A stretch of DNA of 64,000 nt from Propionibacteriaceae bacterium. GTDB taxonomy: Bacteria; Actinomycetota; Actinomycetes; Propionibacteriales; Propionibacteriaceae. Under the pieces are notes generated by a model. That model was not told the DNA's origin. It worked only from the letters and a program-made list of their open reading frames with translations, and did no database searches. Made by a program: the position numbers and the translations under genes. The DNA lies in the NCBI GenBank assembly GCA_031262485.1, contig JAISHO010000012.1, positions 62,001-126,000 on the forward strand, read 5' to 3'. Below, in pieces: positions 52,829-62,876 of this stretch. Numbering within the stretch: the first letter of the stretch is position 1; each line of letters begins with the position of its first letter.

Positions 52829-53835
52829 CGGGCGGAGAAAACCCATCGGGTGCGACGTTGATACGTCTGACCGGGGCGGACGAGGACGGAGGGGAAGTCG
52901 GCCCGCCGCGGGGCGTCCGGATAGCCCTCGGCCTCGAGCGCCACCCCGGTGCCAGGCCCGCCCGTCGGGTGGGCGATCGCCGAATCGGCCAGCATGTGGC
53001 CGGTGTACACCTGGAGGGCCGGCTCGTCCGTCTCGATCGTCAAACGGCGTCCGCTGCCCTCATGAGCCAACACTGCGGCCACCGGCAGCCCACCGTCGAC
53101 CGCGGGCTGGGCCGCATCGAGGACGAAGGCGTGGTCGACGCCCCCGACCAGGCGGATCTGCGGATCGTCGGCGGCCATGACCTGGGCCAGCGGCTGGGGC
53201 TGACGCAGATCGAAGGCCGTGTCCGCGACCGGGCTGGGCGCTTCGGGCAGCGGGATCGAGTCATCGTCGATCGGCAGGTAACGCTCCGCGAAGACCTGGA
53301 GCGTGTGGTCGCCGACCGGAGAGAGCGAGCCGGAGAGATTGAAATAGGGGTGGGAGACGACGTTGAGCGGCGCCGCCTGCGGGCAGGCCGCCTGAACGAT
53401 ATGGAGCAAGGAGGAGCCCTCGAGCACGTAGGTGACCTCGGCCCGGATCGGCCCGGGGAAGCCGCCGTCGGGATCGGACCACTCAAGGCGCAAGGTCACT
53501 TCCGTCGGCGAGACGTCCGTCACCTCCCAGACCTGCTCGCTGAAGCCGTGCGGGCCGCCGTGCAAGGTGGCGTGCGGCTCGTTGAGGACGGGCGTGTACG
53601 TCGTCCCGTCGACCTCGTAACCGCCCTCGGCGATCCGGTTGGCGACCGGCCCGACGATCTCGCCGAGATAGCCGCTGCCGGCGCGACGAGCCGCCTCGTC
53701 GGCGTACCCGAGGATGACGGAGGCGAGCACGCCATCGCGATCCGGCGCCTTGAGGTCGTTGACGGCGGCGCCGAGGCTCCAGATCTCCGCCTCGATCTGG
53801 TCATTCGACAATGTGATCTTCTCGTTGCCGCTCAC
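52825..53835 (-). CDS. galM: aldose 1-epimerase
   Basis: This 336-residue enzyme interconverts alpha and beta anomers of aldoses. Motifs are GPVANRIAEGGYEVDG, LHGGPHGFSEQVWEV, NVVSHPYFNLSG (catalytic His), GGVDHAFVLD and YTGHMLAD. AAGGAG lies 4 nt before the GTG start. It is the first gene of the galM-PH-gtrA-purK-purE run with overlapping stops and starts. Confidence 0.93.
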   Translation of the reverse strand: MSGNEKITLSNDQIEAEIWSLGAAVNDLKAPDRDGVLASVILGYADEAARRAGSGYLGEIVGPVANRIAEGGYEVDGTTYTPVLNEPHATLHGGPHGFSEQVWEVTDVSPTEVTLRLEWSDPDGGFPGPIRAEVTYVLEGSSLLHIVQAACPQAAPLNVVSHPYFNLSGSLSPVGDHTLQVFAERYLPIDDDSIPLPEAPSPVADTAFDLRQPQPLAQVMAADDPQIRLVGGVDHAFVLDAAQPAVDGGLPVAAVLAHEGSGRRLTIETDEPALQVYTGHMLADSAIAHPTGGPGTGVALEAEGYPDAPRRADFPSVLVRPGQTYQRRTRWVFSAR

Positions 53836-53937
53836 GGCGCTCCTTCAGTCCGGTGGCTCGACCGGCGCCGGTCGCCCGGGCCATCAATGAGTTTCACCCT
53901 AGACGGTTGATTCCCCGACATCCACCTCTCGGTTCCG

Positions 53938-55008
53938 TCAGTCGCGATCGCCCCGGGGCGGAGAATCCGGCTTGCCTTGACCCCGGCGCGGTTTCGAGGC
54001 TCCACCATGGCCATGGCCCAATTCGAGGCCGCGCCCGTGCGGGATGTCGAGACGGTGCAACTCGGCCGGGTCGAGGTGACCTTGGAGTTGCCGTTCGGTC
54101 TCGTCGTAGTGCCCGGAGACGTTGACCGGCTCGAGCATGTTCTGCACCGCCGAGGAGGTGACGTTGATGGGGATCTCCTCAGCCGCTTCATCGTTGAGAT
54201 CGATGCCGCGGGCCCGCATCTTCCTCGACGACCACTCCCCCAGCTTGCCGAGGCCGAAGTTGATGAGGATGAAGATGACGGAGGCGACGAAGATCGTCTG
54301 AAGGGTGTTGAGCGGCGTGCCGAGCAGGGTGGCCTGACGCAGCAACTCGGCGTAGGCGATGGCCTGGCCGAGGGCGGAGTCTTTGAGGGCGACGACGAGT
54401 TGGGCGACGAGCGCCGGCATCATGGCGAGCAGCGCCTGGGGCACCTCGACGTGGGTGAGCGCCTGGCCGCGGCGCAGCCCGATCGCCATGGCGGCCTCGT
54501 GCTGGCCGTGGGGCAGGTTGATGACGCCGGAGCGGACCAATTCGGCGACAACTGAACCGTTGTAGGCGATGAGCGCGATGACGACGGCCCAGAAGGACGG
54601 GTTCGGCAACGTCGTCTGCCCGAGGAAGGTCCACAGGAAGATCATCATGAGCAGAACGGGCACGGCGCGCAGGAATTCGACGACGACGGAGGCGAACCAA
54701 CGCAAGGGCCGGTGCACCGACAATCGGGCGACGCCGAAGAGGAGGCCGAAGATCATCGCGCCGACGATCGACAGGACCGCCGCAGTGATCGTGTTCCACA
54801 GCCCCGGCAGGAAGTAGGCCGTCCACGAGACCGGCTCGAAGATGATCCGCCACATGTCGGGCGACAGTTGGCCGTAATCCCACAACCGGTAGAGCGCCGC
54901 GCCGAGGAGGACGGCGACGATGGCGACGCCGACGATGTTGCCGTACATGATGCGACGGCGGGTCTTGGGCCCGGGAGCGTCGAAGAGGAGGCTTGGTTGC
55001 GCGCTCAT
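53938..55008 (-). CDS. gluD: glutamate-type ABC transporter permease (second subunit)
   Basis: This 356-residue HisM/GlnP-family permease has membrane helices typical of amino-acid importers: SWTAYFLPGLWNTITAAVLS, VVEFLRAVPVLLMMIFLW and the EAA loop GLRRGQALTHVEVPQAL. It carries an unusually long hydrophilic C-terminal extension of about 70 residues. Its ATG overlaps the first permease stop (ATGA). The order gluA-gluB-gluC-gluD matches the corynebacterial glutamate uptake operon. Confidence 0.9.
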   Translation of the reverse strand: MSAQPSLLFDAPGPKTRRRIMYGNIVGVAIVAVLLGAALYRLWDYGQLSPDMWRIIFEPVSWTAYFLPGLWNTITAAVLSIVGAMIFGLLFGVARLSVHRPLRWFASVVVEFLRAVPVLLMMIFLWTFLGQTTLPNPSFWAVVIALIAYNGSVVAELVRSGVINLPHGQHEAAMAIGLRRGQALTHVEVPQALLAMMPALVAQLVVALKDSALGQAIAYAELLRQATLLGTPLNTLQTIFVASVIFILINFGLGKLGEWSSRKMRARGIDLNDEAAEEIPINVTSSAVQNMLEPVNVSGHYDETERQLQGHLDPAELHRLDIPHGRGLELGHGHGGASKPRRGQGKPDSPPRGDRD

Positions 55009-55688
55009 CGCTTCACCGCCAATCGCTGGGAGAGATGGGTGATGAGCACCCCGACGGGCACGACGATGATGACGTAGCCGATGGCGAAGGTGAGGAAGAT
55101 GAGGATGACGTGGTCGGGACGGTTCTCGATCATCGCCGCCATGACGCCGGAGGTCTCCGTCGCGACGGCGGTGGCCGAGGCAACCGTCGTGTTCTTGATC
55201 AACGCGATGAGCGTGTTGCCCAGAGGGGCGACGGCGCCGCGGAAGGCCTGCGGCAGGATGATGATCCGGGCCGACTGGATGAAGGTGAGCCCGATCGCCC
55301 GGGCCGCTTCCGCCTGCCCCAAGGGCACCGTGTTGACGCCCGAGCGGAGGGCCTCCGCCACGAAGGATCCGTGGTAGAGGCCCAGCCCGATGACGGCGAG
55401 GATGTAGAAGTTCGTCGTGAAGGTGTCGGAGAACTCGATGCCGAGCGAGACCCACACGACCGAATACATCGCCACCATGACGATCGTCAGGGGGATGTCA
55501 CGGAAGACGTTGACGTAGAACGTCGCCGCCAACCGCAACGAGGCGATCGGACTGATCCGCATCGCGACAGCCACCGTTCCGAGAACGAGCGAGAGCAGGC
55601 CCGACCAGAAGGTGAGCGTGATATTGACCCAGAAGGCGTGCAGAACGGGATATTCCCGCAACACCTCCCAGTAACCGGTGAGATCCAT
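55005..55688 (-). CDS. gluC: glutamate-type ABC transporter permease (first subunit)
   Basis: This 227-residue amino-acid permease has helices including NITLTFWSGLLSLVLGTVAV, YVNVFRDIPLTIVMVAMYSV and the EAA loop ARAIGLTFIQSARIIILPQAF that meets the ATPase. It is adjacent to gluD (ATGA overlap) and follows the binding-protein gene by 25 bp, so the operon makes a heteromeric channel. Confidence 0.93.
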   Translation of the reverse strand: MDLTGYWEVLREYPVLHAFWVNITLTFWSGLLSLVLGTVAVAMRISPIASLRLAATFYVNVFRDIPLTIVMVAMYSVVWVSLGIEFSDTFTTNFYILAVIGLGLYHGSFVAEALRSGVNTVPLGQAEAARAIGLTFIQSARIIILPQAFRGAVAPLGNTLIALIKNTTVASATAVATETSGVMAAMIENRPDHVILIFLTFAIGYVIIVVPVGVLITHLSQRLAVKR

Positions 55689-55713
55689 GATCGATCCGCT
55701 GCCGGAGGGGGCC

Positions 55714-56592
55714 TCAGCCCTGGGAGGCCTGGGCCGCCAAGCCGGCGAGGATGATGTCGTCGGTCGTCACGGCGTCGATCTGGCCGGCGATGAGCGTCTG
55801 GACACACTCGGAATAGGTCCGCTGCTCGATCAGCTGAACATCAGAGGCGTAGTTGTCCTTGATGTTCTGGGCCGGGGTCGAGCCGGAGACCGAGCAGAGA
55901 CGCTTGCCGCCGTTGAGGGACTCGGGGCCGGTGATCGAGGTGTCGTCGGCGCGCACGAGAAGATCCTGGCCGGCGATGAAGTAGGGGCCGGCGAACTGGA
56001 CCTTCTCGGCCCGGGCCGGGGTGATCGAGTAGGTCGCGAAGATCATGTCGACCTGGTGGTTCTGCAGGAGGGTCTCACGCTGGGAGGAAACGGCTTCCGT
56101 CCAGACGATCTGATCCGGGCTGAAGCCGAGCTCGCCGGCGACATAGGTGGCGACGTCGACGTCGAAGCCGGTGTACTCGTTGCCTTCCTTGAAGCCGAGC
56201 TTGGGCTGATCGAACTTGATGCCGATCGTCAACTTGTCCGGAGTGACGAGGCCGGCGTTGCCCGCAGCGGCGCAGGTCTCGAAGTCGGTCGGCGGGTTCG
56301 TCTCGGCGTTGGGCGTGTATTCGACGCCCTCCATCTCGGCGTCGAGCTTCTCTTGCCACACGCCCTCGTCGATCATCTTCTGGATGGCGGCGTTGACCTG
56401 CTCGCAGTAGGGGGTGTCTTGAGGCAGACCGACGCCGTAGCGCTCGGTCGTGAAGGGCTGGCCGACGACGCGCAGTTCGGCGGTCGCCCCGGAGCGGGAG
56501 GGTGAGTCCCCACCGTCGGAGGAGCAGCCGGTCAGGACGAGACCGGTGGCGGCGACGGCGGTGACGAGGATCGTGAGAGATTTGGTGCGCAT
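55714..56592 (-). CDS. gluB: glutamate-binding lipoprotein with circularly permuted order
   Basis: This 292-residue binding protein has a lipobox (LVLTGC) at about residues 18-23. In normal GluB the order is TIGIKFDQPxLG, ILAG near the end, then a C-terminal LRVVGQPFTTERYGVGL and NAETNPPT. Here LRVVGQPFTTERYGVGLPQD and PNAETNPPT come first (about residues 40-100). Then come LTIGIKFDQPKLGFKEGNEY, QVDMIFATYSITPARAEKVQ and AVTTDDIILAGLAAQ, and the protein ends there. The gene has no stop or frameshift. It thus appears to be a natural circular permutation of a family-3 binding protein. Genes on both sides belong to the same importer. Confidence 0.85.
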   Translation of the reverse strand: MRTKSLTILVTAVAATGLVLTGCSSDGGDSPSRSGATAELRVVGQPFTTERYGVGLPQDTPYCEQVNAAIQKMIDEGVWQEKLDAEMEGVEYTPNAETNPPTDFETCAAAGNAGLVTPDKLTIGIKFDQPKLGFKEGNEYTGFDVDVATYVAGELGFSPDQIVWTEAVSSQRETLLQNHQVDMIFATYSITPARAEKVQFAGPYFIAGQDLLVRADDTSITGPESLNGGKRLCSVSGSTPAQNIKDNYASDVQLIEQRTYSECVQTLIAGQIDAVTTDDIILAGLAAQASQG

Positions 56593-56666
56593 GGGGGTTC
56601 TCCTTCGGAAATGAGGGCGGGCGGCGACTCGGGACGCGACCGCTCGCCTAGCGGGAGGTCGTGGGG

Positions 56667-57485
<819 letters not shown>

Positions 57486-57821
57486 GGCCGGTCCTCCTTT
57501 CACACGGCGAGGCGACGGCGGCGATAGCCACCCTCACCCCGGAGTTTCCAGGACGCGTGGACGAACGAAAGAAACCGGCCCCCGTGGGCCAGCTGATTCG
57601 TCGACACGCCTTCCGCCCCAGAGTGCCCTGTGGATGTTTCATCCAGATGAACAATAAGCACGACGCCGATCACCATGGGGCGGAGATTCACCTTGCCGAT
57701 CCATACTATCAGAGGCCGACCTCAACGAATGAGAAGATCGTCCACGCGGTATCGCCATCTGAGATATCACCGTTGACGACCCTTTTCCCGGCCCACGCCG
57801 TCCTCGGCCTTGAGGACCACT
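57486..57821. other. intergenic region between gluA and pyrC
   Basis: No convincing gene. It must contain the promoter of the leftward gluA operon; 57,650-57,790 is more AT-rich. No known amino-acid or purine riboswitch was recognised. Confidence 0.4.
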
Positions 57822-57827
57822 TACGAT
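57822..57827 (+). promoter_or_regulatory. -10 box for a leaderless pyrC mRNA
   Basis: TACGAT lies 6 nt upstream of the GTG at 57834, the same spacing as at four other genes in the window. Confidence 0.45.
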
Positions 57828-57833
57828 GCAAGG

Positions 57834-59141
57834 GTGACCGACTTGCTCTTCCGTTCCGTCCTCCTGCCCGACGGCCGAACGACCGACCTGGCCGTCCGCG
57901 ACGGCCGCCTCATCGACCCCGCCGACGTCTCAGCCCCCCGCGTCGTCGACGTGGCGGGATCACGTGTCCTGCCCGGCCTCGTCGACCTCCACACCCACCT
58001 GCGCGAGCCCGGCGGCGAGGCGGCCGAAACGATCGCCAGTGGGACGGCGGCGGCGGCGCGGGGCGGCTACACCGCCGTCTTCGCCATGGCGAACACGACG
58101 CCGGTGGCCGACAGCCCGGCCGCCATCGCCGACGTCGCCGAGCGCGCCCTCGGAGCCTCGGCTGAGGTCGTGCCGATCGGCGCCGTCACCCGGGAGTTGG
58201 GCGGATCGCAGATCGCCCCGCTCGAGGAGATGCACGCCCTCGGGGTGACGGTCTATTCCGACGACGGCCACTGTGTGGCCAACACCGACGTCATGCGGGA
58301 GGTCTTCGAGCGGATCCGCTGTTTCGGAGGGGTCGTCGCCCAACACAGCCAAGACCCGGTGCTGGCGCCGGCGGCGGCCTGCTGCCATGATCCCAGCGTC
58401 GCCCTCGACTACGGGCTCGTCGAGTGGCCCCCGACGGCGGAATCGGTCATCGTCGCCCGCGACGTCCAATTGGCTCAGGAGACCGGCGCCCGTCTCCACG
58501 TCTGCCATGTCTCCTCGGCCGAATCGGTCGAGATCATCCGGTGGGCCAAGCAGCGCGGCGTGGCCGTCACCGCCGAGGCGACCCCCCACCACCTCCTCCT
58601 CGGCTCAGGCGAGGTGCCCGCCTCGGCCCCCGATCGAGCGAGCGGCCCCGACCCGCTCTACAAGGTCAATCCTCCCCTGACCGACAACGAGCACATCGCT
58701 GCGCTACGGCAGGGAGTGGCCGACGGGACGATCGACGTCATCGCCACCGACCACGCGCCCCATCCGGCCGACGCCAAGCGGCGACCCTTCGCCACCGCCA
58801 AACCCGGCATGCTCGGTCTCGAGCAAAGCCTCGCCGTCGTCATCGCAACCCTCGTCGAGCCCGGCTTGCTCGACTGGGTCGGCGTGGCCGACCGGATGTC
58901 GCTGGCTCCGGCCCGGATCGGCTCCATCCCTGATCGACAAGGGCGTCCGCTCACCGTGGGCGAACCGGCCACCTTCGTCCTCATCGACCCCACCCGTCGC
59001 GGCGTCGTCCCCACCACCGGGCGCTCGATCGCCCACAACAATCCATATGCCCATCGGGAGCTTCCCGACCCCGTCTTGGCGACCCTGTGGAACGGGCGGG
59101 TGACGTGGGCCGATCCGGCGCTCGGCCTCGTTCCCGCCTGA
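57834..59141 (+). CDS. pyrC: dihydroorotase
   Basis: This 435-residue zinc enzyme closes carbamoyl aspartate to dihydroorotate in pyrimidine synthesis. Motifs are VLPGLVDLHTHLREPGGEAA (metal-binding HTH), GYTAVFAMANTTPVAD, VYSDDGHCV, HVCHVSSAES, AEATPHHLLL and VIATDHAPHP. I use GTG 57834 because of the TACGAT box 6 nt upstream; a TTG at 57810 is in frame but less likely. No other pyrimidine genes lie in the window. Confidence 0.93.
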   Translation: MTDLLFRSVLLPDGRTTDLAVRDGRLIDPADVSAPRVVDVAGSRVLPGLVDLHTHLREPGGEAAETIASGTAAAARGGYTAVFAMANTTPVADSPAAIADVAERALGASAEVVPIGAVTRELGGSQIAPLEEMHALGVTVYSDDGHCVANTDVMREVFERIRCFGGVVAQHSQDPVLAPAAACCHDPSVALDYGLVEWPPTAESVIVARDVQLAQETGARLHVCHVSSAESVEIIRWAKQRGVAVTAEATPHHLLLGSGEVPASAPDRASGPDPLYKVNPPLTDNEHIAALRQGVADGTIDVIATDHAPHPADAKRRPFATAKPGMLGLEQSLAVVIATLVEPGLLDWVGVADRMSLAPARIGSIPDRQGRPLTVGEPATFVLIDPTRRGVVPTTGRSIAHNNPYAHRELPDPVLATLWNGRVTWADPALGLVPA

Positions 59142-59243
59142 CCTGGCAGACGGCTCGGATTCGACCACATCGGCTGTTCTTGATCGCCCGCCTCGATTAA
59201 TCGGGACGAGGGAGCCCTCAGCTACGGCGCCCAGGGCACGCCA

Positions 59244-59275
59244 AGGGCCGGCCCGCAGTACGCGCGACCGGCCCT
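59244..59275. terminator. bidirectional terminator between pyrC and osmC
   Basis: AGGGCCGG and CCGGCCCT form an 8-bp GC stem around a 16-nt loop between the two convergent genes. It has no T-run on either side. The location between two stop codons supports a shared terminator. Confidence 0.5.
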
Positions 59276-59291
59276 CGTGAGATCGATGCGA

Positions 59292-59714
59292 TCAGGCGGG
59301 ATTGACCTCCAAGGTGATCGGAATCCCGGCCAGAGCCTGGGAGACGGGGCAACCCTTCTTCGCCTCCTCGGCGATGGCGGCGAACTGGTCGTCGCTCAGC
59401 CCCGGCACGACGCCGGTGAGGGTGAGCTTCGAGCCGGTGATGCCGACGCCGGGCTTGAAGCCGACCTCGGCGGTGATGTCGAGCTTCTCCGCCGGCGTCT
59501 TATTCTCGGCCAGAGCGTTCGACAGAGCCATCGCGAAGCAAGCCGAGTGGGCGGCGGCGATGAGCTCCTCCGGATTGGTCGTGCCCTGGCCGGCGTCGGC
59601 GCGCTTGGCCCAGCTGACGGGGAAGGTGGCGACGCCGCTCGTCGTCAGATCGACGGTGCCGGCTCCTTCCATGAGGGTGCCTTCCCAATGGGCGTGCGCG
59701 GTGCTAGCGGTCAC
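59292..59714 (-). CDS. OsmC/Ohr-family peroxiredoxin-like protein
   Basis: This 140-residue protein has the OsmC fold, with reactive cysteines in AAHSACFAMALSNAL and EEAKKGCPVSQAL and the conserved TNPEELIAAAHSACF helix. Such proteins reduce organic hydroperoxides with thiol cofactors. The GTG at 59714 follows GAAGGAG with 6-nt spacing. It stands alone between pyrC and the uronate genes. Confidence 0.92.
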   Translation of the reverse strand: MTASTAHAHWEGTLMEGAGTVDLTTSGVATFPVSWAKRADAGQGTTNPEELIAAAHSACFAMALSNALAENKTPAEKLDITAEVGFKPGVGITGSKLTLTGVVPGLSDDQFAAIAEEAKKGCPVSQALAGIPITLEVNPA

Positions 59715-59868
59715 AGGATTCTCCTTCGTCTACGTTTACGCGGCGGCTCTCCCTAGGAACCACCGTTCGTGTCAGCTTAAGGCACATGGTCCTCTCAGGC
59801 CGGCGCGACCACCCCTCGGCGAGCGCCCAGGAGAGGGCTCGTCTCACTGGGCGGGGAAGCCGACGGCG

Positions 59869-61302
59869 TCAGGCGGCTACAAGCTCTCGTGCAGCCTCGA
59901 CGGCCACCTCGGCCGCTTCGGCGTCGAGGACTCCGAGCCAGGCCAGCACCCGGCCGACGTCTTGATCGAGATCGCCTCCGACCAGGGCGCGGACCTCGTC
60001 GGCACGCACATCGCTCATCGTGTCGTCGGCGCCCCGGAGGTAGACGACCCACCCGGCCACGGCCCGCAACGCCCCGGTGGGCATGCGCCCCGCCTTGCGC
60101 TCGGCAAGGATCGTCGGCACGAAACGCATCGGCACCTTCTGGGAGCCATCGGCTTGGATCTGGCTGAGGAGATGCTTGATGGCGGGGTTGCGGAAGCGTG
60201 CGACGAGGGCACGGCGGTAGGCCATGATCTCGTCGGCCTCGATCGGGATGTGGCGACAAGCCTCGTCCCACCACTGATCGACCCACCCGGCGATGACCGG
60301 ATCGCTGATCGCCTCGCCGACGGTGGCGTGCCCGCGCAACGGCCCGATATAGGCCATGAGCGAGTGGGAGCCGTTGAGGAGCCACAGTTTGCGATGCTCG
60401 AAGGGTTCAATATCGTCGGTGAAGCGGGCCCCGGCCTGTTCCCAGGCGGGCCGTCCCCCGGCGAAGGCGCCGGAGAGGACCCATTCGCTGAAGGGTTCCG
60501 TCATGACGTAGGCCGGATCGTGGTAGCCGGTCAAGCGGGCCACGGCGATGGCGTCGTCGTCGGTCTGGTGCGGCGTGATGCGGTCGACCATGGTCGCGAC
60601 GAAGGCGACATTGTCGCTGATCCATGAGGTCAGTGTGGGATCGACCGCCTCGGCCATCTGGGTGACGACGGTGCGCACCATCGTCCCTGAATCGACGACG
60701 TTGTCGCACGGCACGAGGGTGATCGGCCCGGCGGCGGCGTCCCGGCGGGCCAGGAGGGCGGCGACGAACTTGCCCGGGGCGGTCGTGACGACCCCCTGGA
60801 GCGGATCGGCGGCCAAGGCGGCGACATCGGCGGCGACGTCGGGGTGGGCCAGATCGAGGTCGCCGGAAGCGTCACGGCGATACCCGCCCTCGGTGACCGT
60901 CGCGGTGACGATCTCGACTTCCGGGCGCCGGGCGTAATCGCGCCAGGCCGCGAGATCGTCGCCCCGGTGGGCGGCCGAGAGCGAGGCGACGACGCGGGTG
61001 GTGATCTCCTCGCCCTGCTCGACGAGCGTGTAGAGGCAGTCCTGGCCCCGCAGATCGTCGATATGGGTGGCGGAGCGCCCGGCGAAGGCGGCGATCCCCC
61101 ACTGCTCGGCGCCGGGGACCCGGTCGGAGTACCAGGCGGTGTGGGCGCGGAAGAAGTGGCCCAGCCCAAGGTGGAGATGACGCACCGGCGCCAGAGGGCG
61201 GCCGTCGCCAGGGCGGGACAACCGGCGCAGCGCGTTCGGATCACTGGCCTGCTCCAGGGAGGCTTTCACCTCGGTGACGGTCGATTCGGTCGATTCAGTC
61301 AA
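59869..61302 (-). CDS. uxuB: mannitol/fructuronate reductase family dehydrogenase
   Basis: This 477-residue NAD-dependent polyol/uronate dehydrogenase of the long-chain mannitol family has LGLGHFFRAHTAWY near the N-terminus, VTATVTEGGY, VPCDNVVDSGTMVRTVV, FVATMVDRITPHQTDD and the catalytic region WLLNGSHSLMAYIG. Pairing with uxaC supports fructuronate reductase (D-mannonate oxidoreductase) rather than mannitol dehydrogenase. The start is a TTG at 61302 that overlaps the uxaC stop; no other in-frame start matches better, and GAAGGTG is upstream. Confidence 0.88.
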   Translation of the reverse strand: MTESTESTVTEVKASLEQASDPNALRRLSRPGDGRPLAPVRHLHLGLGHFFRAHTAWYSDRVPGAEQWGIAAFAGRSATHIDDLRGQDCLYTLVEQGEEITTRVVASLSAAHRGDDLAAWRDYARRPEVEIVTATVTEGGYRRDASGDLDLAHPDVAADVAALAADPLQGVVTTAPGKFVAALLARRDAAAGPITLVPCDNVVDSGTMVRTVVTQMAEAVDPTLTSWISDNVAFVATMVDRITPHQTDDDAIAVARLTGYHDPAYVMTEPFSEWVLSGAFAGGRPAWEQAGARFTDDIEPFEHRKLWLLNGSHSLMAYIGPLRGHATVGEAISDPVIAGWVDQWWDEACRHIPIEADEIMAYRRALVARFRNPAIKHLLSQIQADGSQKVPMRFVPTILAERKAGRMPTGALRAVAGWVVYLRGADDTMSDVRADEVRALVGGDLDQDVGRVLAWLGVLDAEAAEVAVEAARELVAA

Positions 61303-62716
61303 GGTGGAACACCTTCCGCGGGTTGACGGCGACGAGGTCATGGATCGTCTCGGCCGCCTCGTCCTCGTCGAGCCGGTGCTCGGCGACGAGTTCGGCCAGA
61401 TGGACGGCGTCGAGCCGACGCGACATGTCATGGCGGGCCGGGATCGACAGGAAGGCCCGGGTGTCGTCGATGAACCCGCTCGTGCGGCTGAACCCGGCCG
61501 TCTCCGAGACGGCTTTGCGGAATCGACGGATGGCGTCGGGGGCGTCGATGAACCACCAGGGCACACCGACGTAGACGCTGGGATAGAACCCGGCCAGGGG
61601 GGCCAACTCACGCGAGTAGACCGTCTCGTCCATCGTGAAGACGACGAGGGTGAAATTGGGGTTGGTTCCAAACGCGTTGAGGAGCGGGTGGAGCGCCCGG
61701 GTGAACTCGACCGAGATCGGGATGTCGCAACCGACGTCGGGCCCGAAGGCGCGGAACGTCGGGGTGTGGTGGTTGCGGTACGTGGCCGGATGCAAGGTCA
61801 TCGTCAGACCGTCGTCGGCGGCCATACGGGCCTGTTCGAAGAGCATCGTCTGCTGGAGCGCCTTGCACTCGCTCTCCGTCGCCTCCCCGGCCAGCGCCTT
61901 GAGGTAGACGCGAGAGGCGTTGGCGTAGGTGAGGGGCTTCGTCTCGGCGTCGAGGTGGGCGTGGTCGCTCGAGACGGCGCCGTGCTCCTTGAAATAGGCG
62001 CGCCGGTTCTCCATCGCCTGGATCCACCCAGCCCAGGTGTCGGTGTCGATGCCGGAGGCTCTGCCCAGCTTCGTCATGAGGGCACGCCATTCCGGGCGAG
62101 CCGGCTCGAGATAACGGTCGGGGCGGAAGGTCGGCACGACCCGGCGGGTGAAGCTGGGATCTACGGCCAGCTTCTCGTGGTGCTCGAGATCGTCGCAGGG
62201 ATCGTCCGTCGTCGCCATGAATGCGATGTCGAAGCGCTCCATGAGCGCCCGGGGGCGGAAACTGGGATCGTCCAGAGCCGCCGCGATCCCGTCGTAGATC
62301 GCATCGGCCGTCTCCGCGCTCGGGCGCATCCGCAAGCCGAAGACGTCGACGAGGACGGCCGACATCCAATAGCGCATCGGCGTGCCGCGGAACAAGGGCC
62401 AACGGACGCAGAACTCGCGCCAAGCCGCACGGGCCTCGGCGTCGCTGAGGACGCGCGAACCCGGTGGCACCCCGAGACGTTCGAGCGGGACGCCGTCGGC
62501 GTGCAGCATGCGGTTGATGTAGTGGTCGGGGGTCAACAACAGGCTCACCGGATCGGTGAACGGCACGTCGTCGGCGATCCACTGCGGCGGCACATGGCCA
62601 TGGGGGGAGATGATCGGCAGATCCCGCACGCCTTCGTAGAGACGACGGGCGACATCGCGCACCGTCGGTTCCGACGGGAAGAGACGGTCCGGATGCCATG
62701 AGAGCTCTGGAGACAT
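61295..62716 (-). CDS. uxaC: glucuronate isomerase
   Basis: This 473-residue enzyme isomerises D-glucuronate to fructuronate (and galacturonate to tagaturonate). Motifs are IISPHGHVPPQWIADD with the metal-binding HGH, TPDHYINRMLHADG, FMATTDDPCDDLEHH, LHPATYRNHHTP and a C-terminal GFIDDTRAFLSIPARHD. It overlaps uxuB. The pair handles hexuronate catabolism; mannonate dehydratase is not in the window. Confidence 0.93.
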   Translation of the reverse strand: MSPELSWHPDRLFPSEPTVRDVARRLYEGVRDLPIISPHGHVPPQWIADDVPFTDPVSLLLTPDHYINRMLHADGVPLERLGVPPGSRVLSDAEARAAWREFCVRWPLFRGTPMRYWMSAVLVDVFGLRMRPSAETADAIYDGIAAALDDPSFRPRALMERFDIAFMATTDDPCDDLEHHEKLAVDPSFTRRVVPTFRPDRYLEPARPEWRALMTKLGRASGIDTDTWAGWIQAMENRRAYFKEHGAVSSDHAHLDAETKPLTYANASRVYLKALAGEATESECKALQQTMLFEQARMAADDGLTMTLHPATYRNHHTPTFRAFGPDVGCDIPISVEFTRALHPLLNAFGTNPNFTLVVFTMDETVYSRELAPLAGFYPSVYVGVPWWFIDAPDAIRRFRKAVSETAGFSRTSGFIDDTRAFLSIPARHDMSRRLDAVHLAELVAEHRLDEDEAAETIHDLVAVNPRKVFHLD

Positions 62717-62785
62717 GACTCAAATCCAAGTCCTTGAGGCCGTCCGGCGCATCATTTGGCAACAGTTTCCGCACCTTGGACGACC

Positions 62786-62809
62786 TCGTCACAATAATAT
62801 GGGTGACGA
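62786..62809. promoter_or_regulatory. inverted repeat in the uxaC-larA divergent promoter
   Basis: TCGTCAC and GTGACGA form a 7-bp inverted repeat around the AT-rich spacer AATAATATGG. It sits centrally between the two divergent genes and would suit a regulator controlling both directions. No regulator gene is in the window. Confidence 0.45.
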
Positions 62810-62876
62810 TACCGGCGCGCCCTAGGGGTCTGGAATCGCCTGAAGCCACCTGTTCCCCACTTCGTCGAGGAGTCCG

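Noticed and set aside
55689-56592. GluB order explained by a frameshift or gene truncation
   Set aside because: The frame is continuous from lipobox to stop. The C-terminal segment occurs once, at the N-terminus, and the next gene starts 26 bp later.
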